The notes under the pieces were generated by a model. It did not search any database and had not been told where the DNA came from. It saw only the letters and a program-made list of their open reading frames with translations. A program made the position numbers and the translations under genes. From Allosaccharopolyspora coralli (GTDB lineage Bacteria; Actinomycetota; Actinomycetes; Mycobacteriales; Pseudonocardiaceae), in assembly GCF_009664835.1 (NCBI RefSeq), contig NZ_CP045929.1:2728001-2792000 (forward strand): a DNA stretch of 64,000 nt, written 5' to 3'. Shown here one piece after another: positions 8,165 to 16,381 of this stretch; position 1 is the first letter of the stretch, and the number at the start of each line of letters is the position of its first letter.

Positions 8165-8201
8165 GAACGCTCGGGACACAAAAAACGGCCTTCATGGGCA
8201 T
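8165..8201 (+). repeat. 37-bp conserved element, copy B
   Basis: Plus-strand copy of the element found in inverted orientation at 6851-6887, 35 of 37 bases identical. It also ends in an ATG (8194-8196), here opening a seven-residue reading frame rather than a full gene. Confidence 0.75.
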
Positions 8202-8217
8202 ACACCGATTCCCGTGA
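8194..8217 (+). other. Possible leader ORF of 7 codons (MGIHRFP) in copy B
   Basis: The ATG within copy B of the 37-bp element opens ATG GGC ATA CAC CGA TTC CCG TGA. The stop lies 18 bases before the ATG of the methyltransferase-like gene at 8236. In copy A the equivalent ATG starts the pilin. A translated leader peptide that couples to the downstream gene is possible but unproven. Confidence 0.3.
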
Positions 8218-8235
8218 CGATCATCGGAGCACCGC

Positions 8236-9066
8236 ATGGCGCCGCACCCCCACCGCACCCCGCCAGCCCAGCCCACTACCTCGACCAGCACCCCGGACGG
8301 GCCCGCGCCGGTGGGCCGCTCGACGGCCCCACCCGCCGAGCGGGAGACCGGCGCGGCAGCCAGCGTGCTGCTCTGCCCCACAGCCCCCGATGCCGGACGG
8401 TGGGCGCAGTTCGCTGCCGCGCTGCCCGCGCTCATCACCGCCTACACCGACCCCGGCGACCGCGTGCTCCTCGCACCCACCCCCGGACCCGACGACAGCA
8501 GGCCGAACACCGACGCCGACGAGAGGGACCGACTCGTCGAGACCGTGCTCCGACTCGGCCGCGGCGCCACCACCCACGCCACGCCCGACGCGCCGCGCTC
8601 GCCGCGGTCCGACACCCGCCCCCAACCCGAGTCCGAGACCGGACCCGGACTCAGACCCGCGACTCGCTCCGCCCCGGGACCAACCGCCCCGCCGGATTCC
8701 CCGAGTCCGGTGTCGGACCGGTTCGCGTTGATCGTGCTCGGCGACCCGACGACCCCGCAGCGACACGGCCATCTCGCCGAGCTGGCCCCACAGCTCGACG
8801 CCGACGGCACCCTCGTCGTGCTCACACACAGTGACGAACCGGGGTGGTTCTGCACCGGGCGATTCCGCCGCCGCGCGCACACCCGAGGAGCGGTCCGGGA
8901 CGGTCTCGTGCTCACCGACCGACTGATCATCGCCCACGAACACCCCGACCCGTCGCCGCCCGCGAACCCGTCCGAACGCCGGGCGGTCGCCGAGCACGGG
9001 CACCGCCCGGCCCACAGCACCGCGTTCGTCTTCCGCCCCCGCCCGACCCGTCAGGGAGGCCGCTGA
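8236..9066 (+). CDS. Degenerate SAM-methyltransferase-like protein (first of a tandem pair)
   Basis: A 276-residue protein. The Ala/Leu-rich block ALITAYTDPGDRVLLAPTPGP at about residues 68-88 lines up with TYTAPGDTVCDPQPGPG in the next gene, a motif I region of DNA or RNA methyltransferases (TRM11/N4/N6 type). The catalytic DPPY motif is absent; the corresponding strand reads FALIVLGDP. Between them is a Pro/Thr/Arg-rich linker. A later HGHLAELAPQL...DGTLVVLTHSDEPGWF block resembles the C-terminal strands of such folds. It may be catalytically dead or an accessory subunit. Its stop overlaps the next start as TGATG. Identification is by weak similarity to its neighbour. Confidence 0.5.
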   Translation: MAPHPHRTPPAQPTTSTSTPDGPAPVGRSTAPPAERETGAAASVLLCPTAPDAGRWAQFAAALPALITAYTDPGDRVLLAPTPGPDDSRPNTDADERDRLVETVLRLGRGATTHATPDAPRSPRSDTRPQPESETGPGLRPATRSAPGPTAPPDSPSPVSDRFALIVLGDPTTPQRHGHLAELAPQLDADGTLVVLTHSDEPGWFCTGRFRRRAHTRGAVRDGLVLTDRLIIAHEHPDPSPPANPSERRAVAEHGHRPAHSTAFVFRPRPTRQGGR

Positions 9067-9947
9067 TGCCCCACCCCGTCACCCGGCCCGCCAGCGTCTG
9101 GGACACCGGCCGCCACGACCTCCGCCACCAACTCGCACACCGCCACGTCACCGCCACCCGAGCAGGCAGCGCGCTCACACCCGCCGTCGCGCGGCGCATC
9201 ATCACCACCTACACCGCACCCGGCGACACCGTCTGCGACCCCCAACCCGGACCCGGACTCGTCCTCGCCGAAGCCATCCGCGCCGGACGCCACGCCCTCG
9301 GCGTGAAACCGGGTCCGGACTGGGTCTCGGCGCTGGAAGGCAACCTCGACCACGCCCGCCTCGCCGGACCCGTCGGCACCGTCCACCTGCTCAACACCCT
9401 CGACGACCCCCACACCGACGGCATCCCCACCCCGATCGACCTCCTCGTCACCGGAGTACATCCCGCAGCCCAGCGCCTCGCCGACGCGATGATCCAACTG
9501 ACCGACGCACTCGGCCCGATCGCCCGATGGGTCCGCCCCGGAGGCTTCGTCGTGCTCGCCAGCCGACCCTGGCGACACGAACACACGCTGCTGGACATGC
9601 CCAGGCTCCTGTGCCGCACCGCCACCACGATCGGGTTCACCCCCGTCGAGCACTGCGTGGCCCTGACCGCACCCATGCGCGACAACCAGATCCGGCCACG
9701 CTCCCGCACCCGCAGCGGTCAACGAACCGAACACCGCGACCCGCACGGCCGCCCCACCGCACAACCGACCCACCTCGACGTACTGGTCTTCCGGGCCGCG
9801 CCGACCGCCGCCAACCCCACTCCGAGGGATGAGCCGGTGACCGCGCCCCTCCACCACAACGATGACGTCACTCCGCACAACAGCGAATCCCTCGAATCGC
9901 CTAAGAGGCCCAGCCGACGTCTCTCAAACGGGGAGTCCGCCCGATGA
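9066..9947 (+). CDS. SAM-dependent DNA methyltransferase-like protein (second of a tandem pair)
   Basis: A 293-residue protein. SAM-binding motif I is recognisable as PGDTVCDPQPGPGLVLAEAI at about residues 58-77, followed by AGRHALGV. The motif IV position reads DLLVTGVHP instead of the DPPY/NPPY of active amino-methyltransferases. A C-terminal GPIARWVRPGGFVVLASRPW segment and a THLDVLVFRA strand complete a Rossmann-like fold. The tail is Pro/Arg-rich. It is translationally coupled to both neighbours (TGATG upstream, ATGA downstream into the C5-methyltransferase), so the three appear to form one modification operon of the conjugative element. Active-site loss makes the role uncertain. Confidence 0.6.
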   Translation: MPHPVTRPASVWDTGRHDLRHQLAHRHVTATRAGSALTPAVARRIITTYTAPGDTVCDPQPGPGLVLAEAIRAGRHALGVKPGPDWVSALEGNLDHARLAGPVGTVHLLNTLDDPHTDGIPTPIDLLVTGVHPAAQRLADAMIQLTDALGPIARWVRPGGFVVLASRPWRHEHTLLDMPRLLCRTATTIGFTPVEHCVALTAPMRDNQIRPRSRTRSGQRTEHRDPHGRPTAQPTHLDVLVFRAAPTAANPTPRDEPVTAPLHHNDDVTPHNSESLESPKRPSRRLSNGESAR

Positions 9948-11170
9948 TGGCCAACCACAAAAACGGCGCTGCTTTGCCCACGGTGGGTTCCTTGTGCACC
10001 GGATACGGCGGGCTGGACATGGGAACGATCGCCGCCTTCGGCGGCGGTCAATTGGCGTGGTTCGCCGAAACCGATCCACACATGGCTACCGTGCTCCAGC
10101 AGCGAATCCCCTCGGTGCCCAACCTCGGGGATATCACTGCCGTCGACTGGAGCGACCTTCCTCGCGTGAACGTCCTGACAGCCGGTTTCCCGTGCCAGGA
10201 CATCTCGGCGGCCGGAAAACGAGCAGGAATACGGAAAGGAAACCGGAGTGGACTGTTCTATCGAATCATGGACGCCGTTCGCGTTCTACGACCCGACTAC
10301 GTCGTGCTGGAAAACGTCGCCGCTCTCCGATGGAAAGACGGCGGCCTCGGCGACGTTCTCGCGCACCTGGCCGAAGCAGGGTATGACGCGTTCTGGACAA
10401 GCATCCGCGCCAGCGACATCGGAGCGCCGCACCGCCGCGAACGCATCTTCATCCTCGCCCACCCCCATCAACGCCTCCCCAACGACCACGCGCCAACAGC
10501 GGCGCACAAGCCGGAACGGAACACTTCGTTGTCCGGGATCGGCACAGCGGGCCTTTCCGACCCCCGACGTTTCCGACGCCACACGCACGGGATGCGACCC
10601 GCACCAGCGGAAGACAGCAGGTCGGCAAATCAACACCCTGTTCCCGCCACCCCAGGAACACCATCGCCGCACCTCACGCTCGTTACCGACACCGACGGCC
10701 TCGGACGCGACGAAAGGCTCTCCCAACGGCAGGGACTCGAACGGCAACCCCGGCCTCACCGCAGCGGTGATCGAATTCCTGCCCACACCGCTGGCGGGAG
10801 GCAATCGCAAGAGCCGCCCGGCAATCGTCCGGCATCGCTGCGGGCCGGGACTGGAACAGGCCATCGAAATGGCCCTCGGCATGATGCCGGAAGAACTGGC
10901 GACATGGTCGGAAGCCCCGGGCTCCTGGACTGGGGCGTCTACGAGGCGGCGATCCGACGATGGGAAACGATCCTAGGACGACCCGCTCCACCCCCCACCG
11001 AACGCGGACGAACCGGGCGACCTCGGCTCTCGCCGCTGTTCGTGGAATGGATGATGGGCCTTTCTGTCGGGAAATCGATCATTAATGACTGTATTTCTGC
11101 TGGTAAGCGCGGTCTTTATGTGCGCGACGTGTGTCGTGGACCGGCGCGGCGGTTGGGGGTGTGTCGCTGA
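9944..11170 (+). pseudogene. Resident C5-cytosine DNA methyltransferase, 5' part, split by a transposon
   Basis: The frame has motif I GSLCTGYGGLD, motif IV GFPCQDISAAG with the catalytic Cys, motif VI VLENVAAL and motif VIII RRERIFIL. It then loses family resemblance until DWGVYEAAIRRWE and FVEWMMGL. At 11053-11061 the gene is cut by the 5.33-kb insertion; the last 36 or so codons are insertion sequence, and the true C-terminus with motifs IX and X lies at 16382-16553. Between about 10,550 and 10,910 the family-like sequence (FPTPDVSDAT, SLPTPTASDATKGSPNGR, VIEFLPTP) is in another reading frame, so two compensating frameshifts are also suspected. As it stands the product lacks motifs IX and X and should be inactive. 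Start ATG overlaps the previous stop. Confidence 0.8.
11062..11071 (+). repeat. Left-end inverted repeat of the transposon
   Basis: TTCTGTCGGG directly abuts the left core GATGGGCCT and is the exact reverse complement of 16307-16316 near the right end, 65 bases inside the right core. Candidate recombinase binding site. Confidence 0.5.
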
Positions 11171-12030
11171 TGGGCGTGGTGGTCGGTTCGTTGTGCACTG
11201 GGTACGGCGGTTTGGATGCCGGGGCGTTGAACGCGCTCGGTGGTGGGCGGGTCGCCTGGGTGGCGGATCCCGATCGGCACGCGTGCGTGCTGTTGGAGGA
11301 CCGGTTGCCCGGTGTGCCCAACCTGGGCGACATCCGCGAGGTGGACTTCTCGACGGTCGAGCCGGTGGACGTGCTCACGGCGGGGTTTCCTTGCCAGGAC
11401 GTGTCGGCTGCGGGCAAACGTGTCGGTATCCGGCATGGCAATCGCAGCGGGCTGTGGTTCCACGTTGCCCGCGCAGTGCGCGAGCTGCGGCCCGCGCTGG
11501 TGGTGATCGAGAACGTTGCGGCGTTGCGGTGGCGCGATGGCGGGCTGCATATCGTGCTCGGCGATCTGCACGAGGCCGGCTACGACTGTGCGTGGACGAG
11601 CCTGAAGGCCAGTGATGTGGGTGCGGCTCATCGCCGCGAGCGGATCTTCATCCTCGGATGGCCGCGCGACGAGGAGGCGAGGACCGCGTCGCCTCCCGCG
11701 AACGGTGAGGACGTGGTCGACGAGCCGCCGGTCGACTGGGGGCCGTATGAGGCTGCGATCCGGCGCTGGGAAGCGGTCATGGGGCGGTCGGCGCCTTACC
11801 CGGTCCAGACCGGTCAGCGAGGACGACCGGTGTTGTCGAGTCGTTTCGTGGAGTTCTTGATGGGGCTCGAGGACGGCTACTTGTCCAGTTTGGACATTCG
11901 GCGTACCGCGCAGCTTCGTCTACTCGGCAACGGTGTCGTGCCGCAGCAAGCATCGCACGCCATTCGTTCGTTGCTGGCCGACGGCGCCGTCGCGGCGCGT
12001 GGCGACGTCGAGGAAGGCCGCGCGGCATGA
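11170..12030 (+). CDS. C5-cytosine DNA methyltransferase, transposon cargo, intact
   Basis: A compact 286-residue enzyme with all key motifs in order: I GSLCTGYGGLDAG (about residues 6-18), IV GFPCQDVSAAG with the catalytic Cys, VI VIENVAAL, VIII RRERIFIL, then DWGPYEAAIRRWE, FVEFLMGLEDGY, IX RRTAQLRLLGN and X NGVVPQQASHAI. The spacer between VIII and IX is short, so its target-recognition region is smaller than in the resident gene. The ATG at 11170 forms TGATG with the stop of the truncated resident gene, so translation may be coupled to it; a GTG at 11131 is an alternative. It transfers methyl groups to cytosine in an unknown DNA site. It is homologous to the gene the transposon interrupts. 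Confidence 0.9.
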   Translation: MGVVVGSLCTGYGGLDAGALNALGGGRVAWVADPDRHACVLLEDRLPGVPNLGDIREVDFSTVEPVDVLTAGFPCQDVSAAGKRVGIRHGNRSGLWFHVARAVRELRPALVVIENVAALRWRDGGLHIVLGDLHEAGYDCAWTSLKASDVGAAHRRERIFILGWPRDEEARTASPPANGEDVVDEPPVDWGPYEAAIRRWEAVMGRSAPYPVQTGQRGRPVLSSRFVEFLMGLEDGYLSSLDIRRTAQLRLLGNGVVPQQASHAIRSLLADGAVAARGDVEEGRAA

Positions 12031-12079
12031 CCGGACATCGTGCTTTCTCATTGCGCGGCAACGGGTTGGCCGCGGCAGG

Positions 12080-12631
12080 TCAGGGTCGGTTGAGCTCGGT
12101 CATGAGTCGTCGGGTGGCTTCGCGGGCGGCGGCGAGTTCTTCGTCGCGTTCGGCCAGGGCGCGTGTGAGGTCGGAGATCGTGTGCTGCTGGTGGTCGATC
12201 TCGGCTTGGAGCGTGGCGGTGTTGGTGGCGGCGCCGAGTCCGCTGCGCTGGAACGCCTGCTGGCCGAGCAGTTCGGAGAGCCGGTCTTCCAGGTCGCGGA
12301 TGTGCTGTGCCTGCCGCCGGTTCTGCGCGTGCAGGTTGGCGTTCTCGGCCAGCACCGACCGGTGGCTGATCGCGGCCGAGGCGGCCGAGGGCGCGGTGAG
12401 GGCTTGGCTGGCGGCGGTGAGCACGGCCCCGTGCAGGTCGGGGTGGCGGTGGATGAACGACCGGTGCACCCCGGCCCGCGCGGCGACCGAGGAGACGCTG
12501 ATCGGTGTCGCGTCGGTGGTCATGTCGGCCAGCGCCTGCTGGACTCGTTGGCGGCGGTGCTCGACGTCACGCTGCCGCGCCTTGACCAGCCCCGACGCCG
12601 CAGGCGCGTCAGGAGTGTGGGGTGCGGTCAT
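12080..12631 (-). CDS. DUF6262-type protein (TnpC-like, helix-turn-helix plus coiled coil)
   Basis: A 183-residue protein. Residues about 20-60 (RRQRVQQALADMTTDATPISVSSVAARAGVHRSFIHRH, in shorter parts) look like a winged or TetR-like helix-turn-helix: ISVSSVAARAGVHRSFI is a clear recognition motif. The second half, about residues 90-180, is a long amphipathic coiled coil rich in Glu, Gln, Arg and Leu. This combination is the DUF6262 family, found next to pairs of tyrosine recombinases in Tn554-like elements, where the third protein affects insertion efficiency and orientation. The gene overlaps the end of tnpB by 23 bases and converges on the cargo methyltransferase with a 49-base gap. Confidence 0.8.
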   Translation of the reverse strand: MTAPHTPDAPAASGLVKARQRDVEHRRQRVQQALADMTTDATPISVSSVAARAGVHRSFIHRHPDLHGAVLTAASQALTAPSAASAAISHRSVLAENANLHAQNRRQAQHIRDLEDRLSELLGQQAFQRSGLGAATNTATLQAEIDHQQHTISDLTRALAERDEELAAAREATRRLMTELNRP

Positions 12632-15089
12632 GGTGTGCTCGCCCGGTCTCGGCGGCGGGTGGGCGGACGCTGGGCATGCCGAGGCTGACTGTCTGCCGCG
12701 TGGTGCGGATAACGTTGATCGCTTCGGTGATCTGGGCGCGGTCGCGTTCGGTGAGGGTGTCCAGGTCGGTCTCGATCCGGCGGATCAGGGTGCGCAGCGT
12801 GCTGATTTCCTCCTCGGCTGGGGACAACCGGGCGCGCGCCCAGTCCTCGATGTCGGTGGCGGCCTGGACGCGCTCGTGGTCGGCGAGCAGTTGTTGCAGG
12901 TAGGACTTCAGCTCGGGCAGGTAGGACGGGTCGCTGCGGAAGTGCCCGCAGCCCAGGCAGGTGAACTTGTAGGGACATGCCTTGCCACCGGCCTTGACGT
13001 TGGACGGCTCGGTGCAGATACCGAACGGGACGGCGACCTGCCCGACGCGCAGGCGGGCGTGCTCGTGCGCGAGCAGGCTGCTGACTTGCCCGAACACCTG
13101 GCGACCGTGGCCGTCGACCTGGTGGGCGCTGACCCGATCCACTGCGGCCCGGACGCGTTTCTCTGTGACGCGGTAGTACCCGGTAGTGGTTCGGGTCGAG
13201 CGATGCCCGAGCAGCTCGCGCAGCACGTCGGGGTTGACGCCCTCGTCGGCGTGCCGCTGCGCGTAGGTGTGCCGGTAGGAGTAGGGCACTACGGTCGTCG
13301 AATCCAGCGGCTGCCCGTCCGGCCCGATCAGCAGGTGCTCGATGGTGTCGACGAAGACGCGGTGGGCGTTGGTGTAGCTGGACACCGGGATCGGCTTGGT
13401 GCCGTCCTTGTTGCCCTTGACCCGCGGGAACAACGCCAGCTCACCGACCGGCGTGTGCGGGAACCGAGCGCGAACGTCGGACTGCTGGGTGACCAGCAAC
13501 GCCGCGGTGGCCTCGGAGATCGGCAGCCGCCGGCCGGGCCGGTCGTTCTTCGAGTCGGTGTAGATCAGCGTCGGCTTGCCGTCGTGGTCGCGTTCCAGGC
13601 AGTCCCACGCGAGTGCGCACGCCTCGTCGGGCCGACGACCGGTGTCGATGAGCAGCTCGGTGATCCGCCGCTCGTCCAGGCCGGCGCGCGCTTCCAGCAG
13701 GCCCAGGTTCTCGGTGATCACCGTCGACGCGGCGGGCGGCAGGTCCCGGCCGCGTGCCTCCCGCTCTGCCTCCCGTGGCACGTCGCCGCGGCGGACTGTG
13801 CACTCCCCGGCCAGACCGGCGGCCGGATGGGGTGGTCGGGTCAGTCCGAGCGCGCGCAGGTCGTCCAGGAAGCGACGCACCCGCCGCAGTGTCTCCAACT
13901 GTTTCTTCTCGCTCATCTGCCCGGTGCGGCGCAGGTAGACCATCCGGTTGGTGAACGTGACCACGTCGCCCCGCCCCAGCCGGGTGGCGTCGGTGCCGTA
14001 GTCGTCGCGGGAGAGCCGCAGGCTCTCCGACAGACGAGTGACGGCGTTGATCGTGTCCCGCGAGGTAGTGGCGGCCTGCCGGCCGCGGTGCAGCGGCAGG
14101 TCTTCGGCGACCCAGTGCTTGGTGGCCGCGCGAAGCCACGGCTGGCTGATGCCGGTGAAGTCCAGGGTGCCGGTCAGGCCGAACACCACCAGGTGCCAGA
14201 TGTCCTTGGCGCGTTCGCGTTCCGGGTCCGACAGCGCGCAGTACAGCTCGGCCAGGATCGAGCGCAACACCGCGCCCGCGTCGTGTCGAATGTCGGTGCT
14301 GCGCACCTCGGCCAGGTCGAACACGCTGCCCGCCCGGCGCGCGTGCGCGAGCTTGACCAGATGCCGGATCGTGGTCGGCAGGGTCCGCAGGCTGGCGTCG
14401 GTGCGGCGCTGTATACCGAGCAGCAGTTCGAGCTGCACCCGGTCCGGGAGTCCCTTGAGGACGATCACGTGGCCGAGGCTGACCGGCACCGCGCTCCGTA
14501 CCCAGGCGGCGAGGTCGGCGTCGGGATCGCCGCGCCTGGCCTTCCGCCACTGTTTGACGTGCGGCTTGCACAACCCCGCCTGGTCGTCGGCGCGACGGAT
14601 GCACGCCGGCACCCGGCAGTCGCCGTAAGAGGGCAGCGGCACGACCTCCGGCCGCGCCAGCCACGCCTGCACCGTCAGGTCGAGGTGCTGCTTGCGATGC
14701 CAAGAGTGGGTGCCGCACAGCCGCTCCCGCACCCGCGTCGGGCGCGGGCAGCCGGCCACCCGGCACGGCTTCTCCCCGCGGCTGGCCTTGCCCGACGGGG
14801 TGCGCGTGAACGCCTCCAGCGCGATGCCGCTGGCCTTGTGCCGCTCCCAACAAGAGGTGCACAGCTCCGCCCATTTGGCGCGCGTGGCGGCTTGGCAGTC
14901 GATGACCACGCACTCACGCAACCCGAGCAGCGCGTCGTCGCGGGCCGGCGCGACCACCCCGACCTCGGCGTCCCAACCGACCCTGGCCAGAAACTCCGGT
15001 CGCAGCAACCGGCGCAACTCCTCGACCGGCCCACCACCGACCCCGGCACCGGGGTCACGTGGGGCCGTCGCGATCGCCGAGATCGACAT
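12609..15089 (-). CDS. tnpB: Large tyrosine recombinase (TnpB-like) with zinc-finger-like repeats
   Basis: An 826-residue integrase. The C-terminal catalytic domain shows the Arg in DTGRRPDEAC, a Lys in DSKNDRPGRR, the HxxR-type YSYRHTYAQRH, the LLGHRST box and the nucleophile Tyr in TTTGYYRV. After it comes a Cys motif CPYKFTCLGCGHF and a coiled coil. The N-terminal 180 residues hold at least three Cys/His units (CTSCWERH; CRVAGCPRPTRVRERLCGTH; CRVPACIRRADDQAGLCKPH), unlike the 630-residue TnpB of Tn554. The ATG at 15089 follows the tnpA stop by two bases. It acts with tnpA on the GATGGGCCT-type site by inference. Confidence 0.85.
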   Translation of the reverse strand: MSISAIATAPRDPGAGVGGGPVEELRRLLRPEFLARVGWDAEVGVVAPARDDALLGLRECVVIDCQAATRAKWAELCTSCWERHKASGIALEAFTRTPSGKASRGEKPCRVAGCPRPTRVRERLCGTHSWHRKQHLDLTVQAWLARPEVVPLPSYGDCRVPACIRRADDQAGLCKPHVKQWRKARRGDPDADLAAWVRSAVPVSLGHVIVLKGLPDRVQLELLLGIQRRTDASLRTLPTTIRHLVKLAHARRAGSVFDLAEVRSTDIRHDAGAVLRSILAELYCALSDPERERAKDIWHLVVFGLTGTLDFTGISQPWLRAATKHWVAEDLPLHRGRQAATTSRDTINAVTRLSESLRLSRDDYGTDATRLGRGDVVTFTNRMVYLRRTGQMSEKKQLETLRRVRRFLDDLRALGLTRPPHPAAGLAGECTVRRGDVPREAEREARGRDLPPAASTVITENLGLLEARAGLDERRITELLIDTGRRPDEACALAWDCLERDHDGKPTLIYTDSKNDRPGRRLPISEATAALLVTQQSDVRARFPHTPVGELALFPRVKGNKDGTKPIPVSSYTNAHRVFVDTIEHLLIGPDGQPLDSTTVVPYSYRHTYAQRHADEGVNPDVLRELLGHRSTRTTTGYYRVTEKRVRAAVDRVSAHQVDGHGRQVFGQVSSLLAHEHARLRVGQVAVPFGICTEPSNVKAGGKACPYKFTCLGCGHFRSDPSYLPELKSYLQQLLADHERVQAATDIEDWARARLSPAEEEISTLRTLIRRIETDLDTLTERDRAQITEAINVIRTTRQTVSLGMPSVRPPAAETGRAHHDRTPHS

Positions 15090-15092
15090 CTC

Positions 15093-16232
15093 TCACCCAC
15101 CCGCCGGCCGTGGGGTTCCGACCCGGTCCACCGCATCGCGCAACCGCTGCCGATCGGTGTGGACGTATACCTCGCTGGAGGTGAACGAAGAATGGCCCAG
15201 CAGCTCCTTCAACTCGTCCACCGTCGCCCCGGCGGCGATGATGTTCGTGGCGAACCCGTGGCGCAGCATGTGCGGGCGAACGGTGCGAGACAAACGCGCG
15301 CGGCGGGACAACGCCTCGAACAGCTCGTTGATCGCGGCTGGGCGCATCGGCGCGCCGATCTCGCCGCGGAACAGGTTCACCAGCACGAAATCGCACCGCC
15401 GCGCCGGACCACAGGCGTTGCGTTCGATCAGGTACTGATCGAACGCCTGCACCAGCAGCCAGTCCGCCGGCACCGCCCGAGAGCGGCGCGACTTCGCCAT
15501 CGCCTTGTTCGGGTTGTCCCGCCGCCGGACGTGCACGTGCTCGCCGCGCTCGGGGCAACCCAGCCGGGTGGAGTCCGGCACGAAGTGCACGTCCTCCAGC
15601 CGCAGCCCGGTCACCTCGCCGCGACGATGGCCGATCCGCCACAGCGCCAGCACGATGAACCGGTCACGGGCGCTGCGGCAGGCCCGCAGCAGCGCCAGCA
15701 CCTCCTCGTCGGTGGCCGCCTCGACCGTTCGTTCCGGCGCCGACAGCCGATGTCGAGGGCGGCTGCGCACCCCGGTCGGCCGTTCTCCCCGCACATCCGC
15801 CGGCAAGTCGGTGTCCTCGACCGTGTCGTACAAGGCGTCCAGCGCCCGGCTCGCAACCATGCCGACCGTGACCGCGTACCGGACGAACTCGCGCACCGCA
15901 GCCATCACCGCGTTGACCCGGCCCGCGTTGCGCACAACCCGGCGCGGCGCACCAGGTTCGCCATCCGGGTCGTAGTATCGCAGCCAGAACACGAACCGGC
16001 CCAGCTCGCCCATCACGGTGCGCCAGTCCCGGCCGGTCGCCGTGCACCACTGCAACAGCAACGCCAGCGCGGTGGCGTACGCCTGCGTGGTGCTCTCCGC
16101 CCGGTCCTGACCGAGCCGTACGTGCAGCAGCCACTCATCCGCCTCCGGTACCGGGCGGCAGGCCGAGTCCAGCACCGTCCAGTACCGCTCCCCGGACGGC
16201 AACCGAACCGCAAACGACCGGAATGCGCACAC
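15093..16232 (-). CDS. tnpA: Tyrosine recombinase (TnpA-like)
   Basis: A 379-residue integrase. The N-terminal SAM-like core-binding region (SWERYW-type to about residue 110) is followed by the catalytic domain with Arg in GHRRGEVTGL, Lys in NPNKAMAKSRR, HMLRHGFATN, ELLGHSSF and the final SEVYVHTDR carrying the nucleophile Tyr. The GTG at 16232 is chosen because GGGAGG stands just upstream; the frame is open to an ATG at 16340 but that extension is Cys/Arg-rich and unlike the family. Length is close to the 361-residue TnpA of Tn554. First gene of the tnp operon at the right end of the transposon. Confidence 0.85.
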   Translation of the reverse strand: MCAFRSFAVRLPSGERYWTVLDSACRPVPEADEWLLHVRLGQDRAESTTQAYATALALLLQWCTATGRDWRTVMGELGRFVFWLRYYDPDGEPGAPRRVVRNAGRVNAVMAAVREFVRYAVTVGMVASRALDALYDTVEDTDLPADVRGERPTGVRSRPRHRLSAPERTVEAATDEEVLALLRACRSARDRFIVLALWRIGHRRGEVTGLRLEDVHFVPDSTRLGCPERGEHVHVRRRDNPNKAMAKSRRSRAVPADWLLVQAFDQYLIERNACGPARRCDFVLVNLFRGEIGAPMRPAAINELFEALSRRARLSRTVRPHMLRHGFATNIIAAGATVDELKELLGHSSFTSSEVYVHTDRQRLRDAVDRVGTPRPAGG

Positions 16233-16306
16233 CCGCCCACCTCCCAAACACTGTCCACAACGGACCAGGACGATAGGCACGATCCGAACGCGACAATCCA
16301 CGACAC

Positions 16307-16316
16307 CCCGACAGAA
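16307..16316 (-). repeat. Right-end inverted repeat of the transposon
   Basis: CCCGACAGAA, the exact reverse complement of 11062-11071. It lies 65 bases inside the right core copy; a second partial CCCGAC occurs immediately before the core at about 16374-16380. Confidence 0.45.
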
Positions 16317-16381
16317 CCCGTCGCGCACCACGGAAATCACCCAGCCAAGCGACAGTGCGCCACACCGGAAAGACCCCGACG

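Larger units (their letters stand above)
7731..8235. other. Hairpin-rich divergent intergenic region (candidate oriT, origin or control region)
   Basis: No convincing gene is seen in these 505 bases. The region separates the two divergent arms of the conjugative element. It holds two strong inverted repeats (7826-7859 and 7930-7971), a weaker GCACA/TGTGC pair near 7890, and copy B of the 37-bp element. Long open frames across it on both strands show no family features. Position and structure fit a transfer origin or a shared regulatory region, but no known nic motif was identified. Confidence 0.5.

Noticed and set aside
10248-10976. A separate 242-residue gene inside the methyltransferase
   Set aside because: Its LPTP-type sequence belongs to the methyltransferase family, so a frameshift within one gene explains it better than an overlapping gene.
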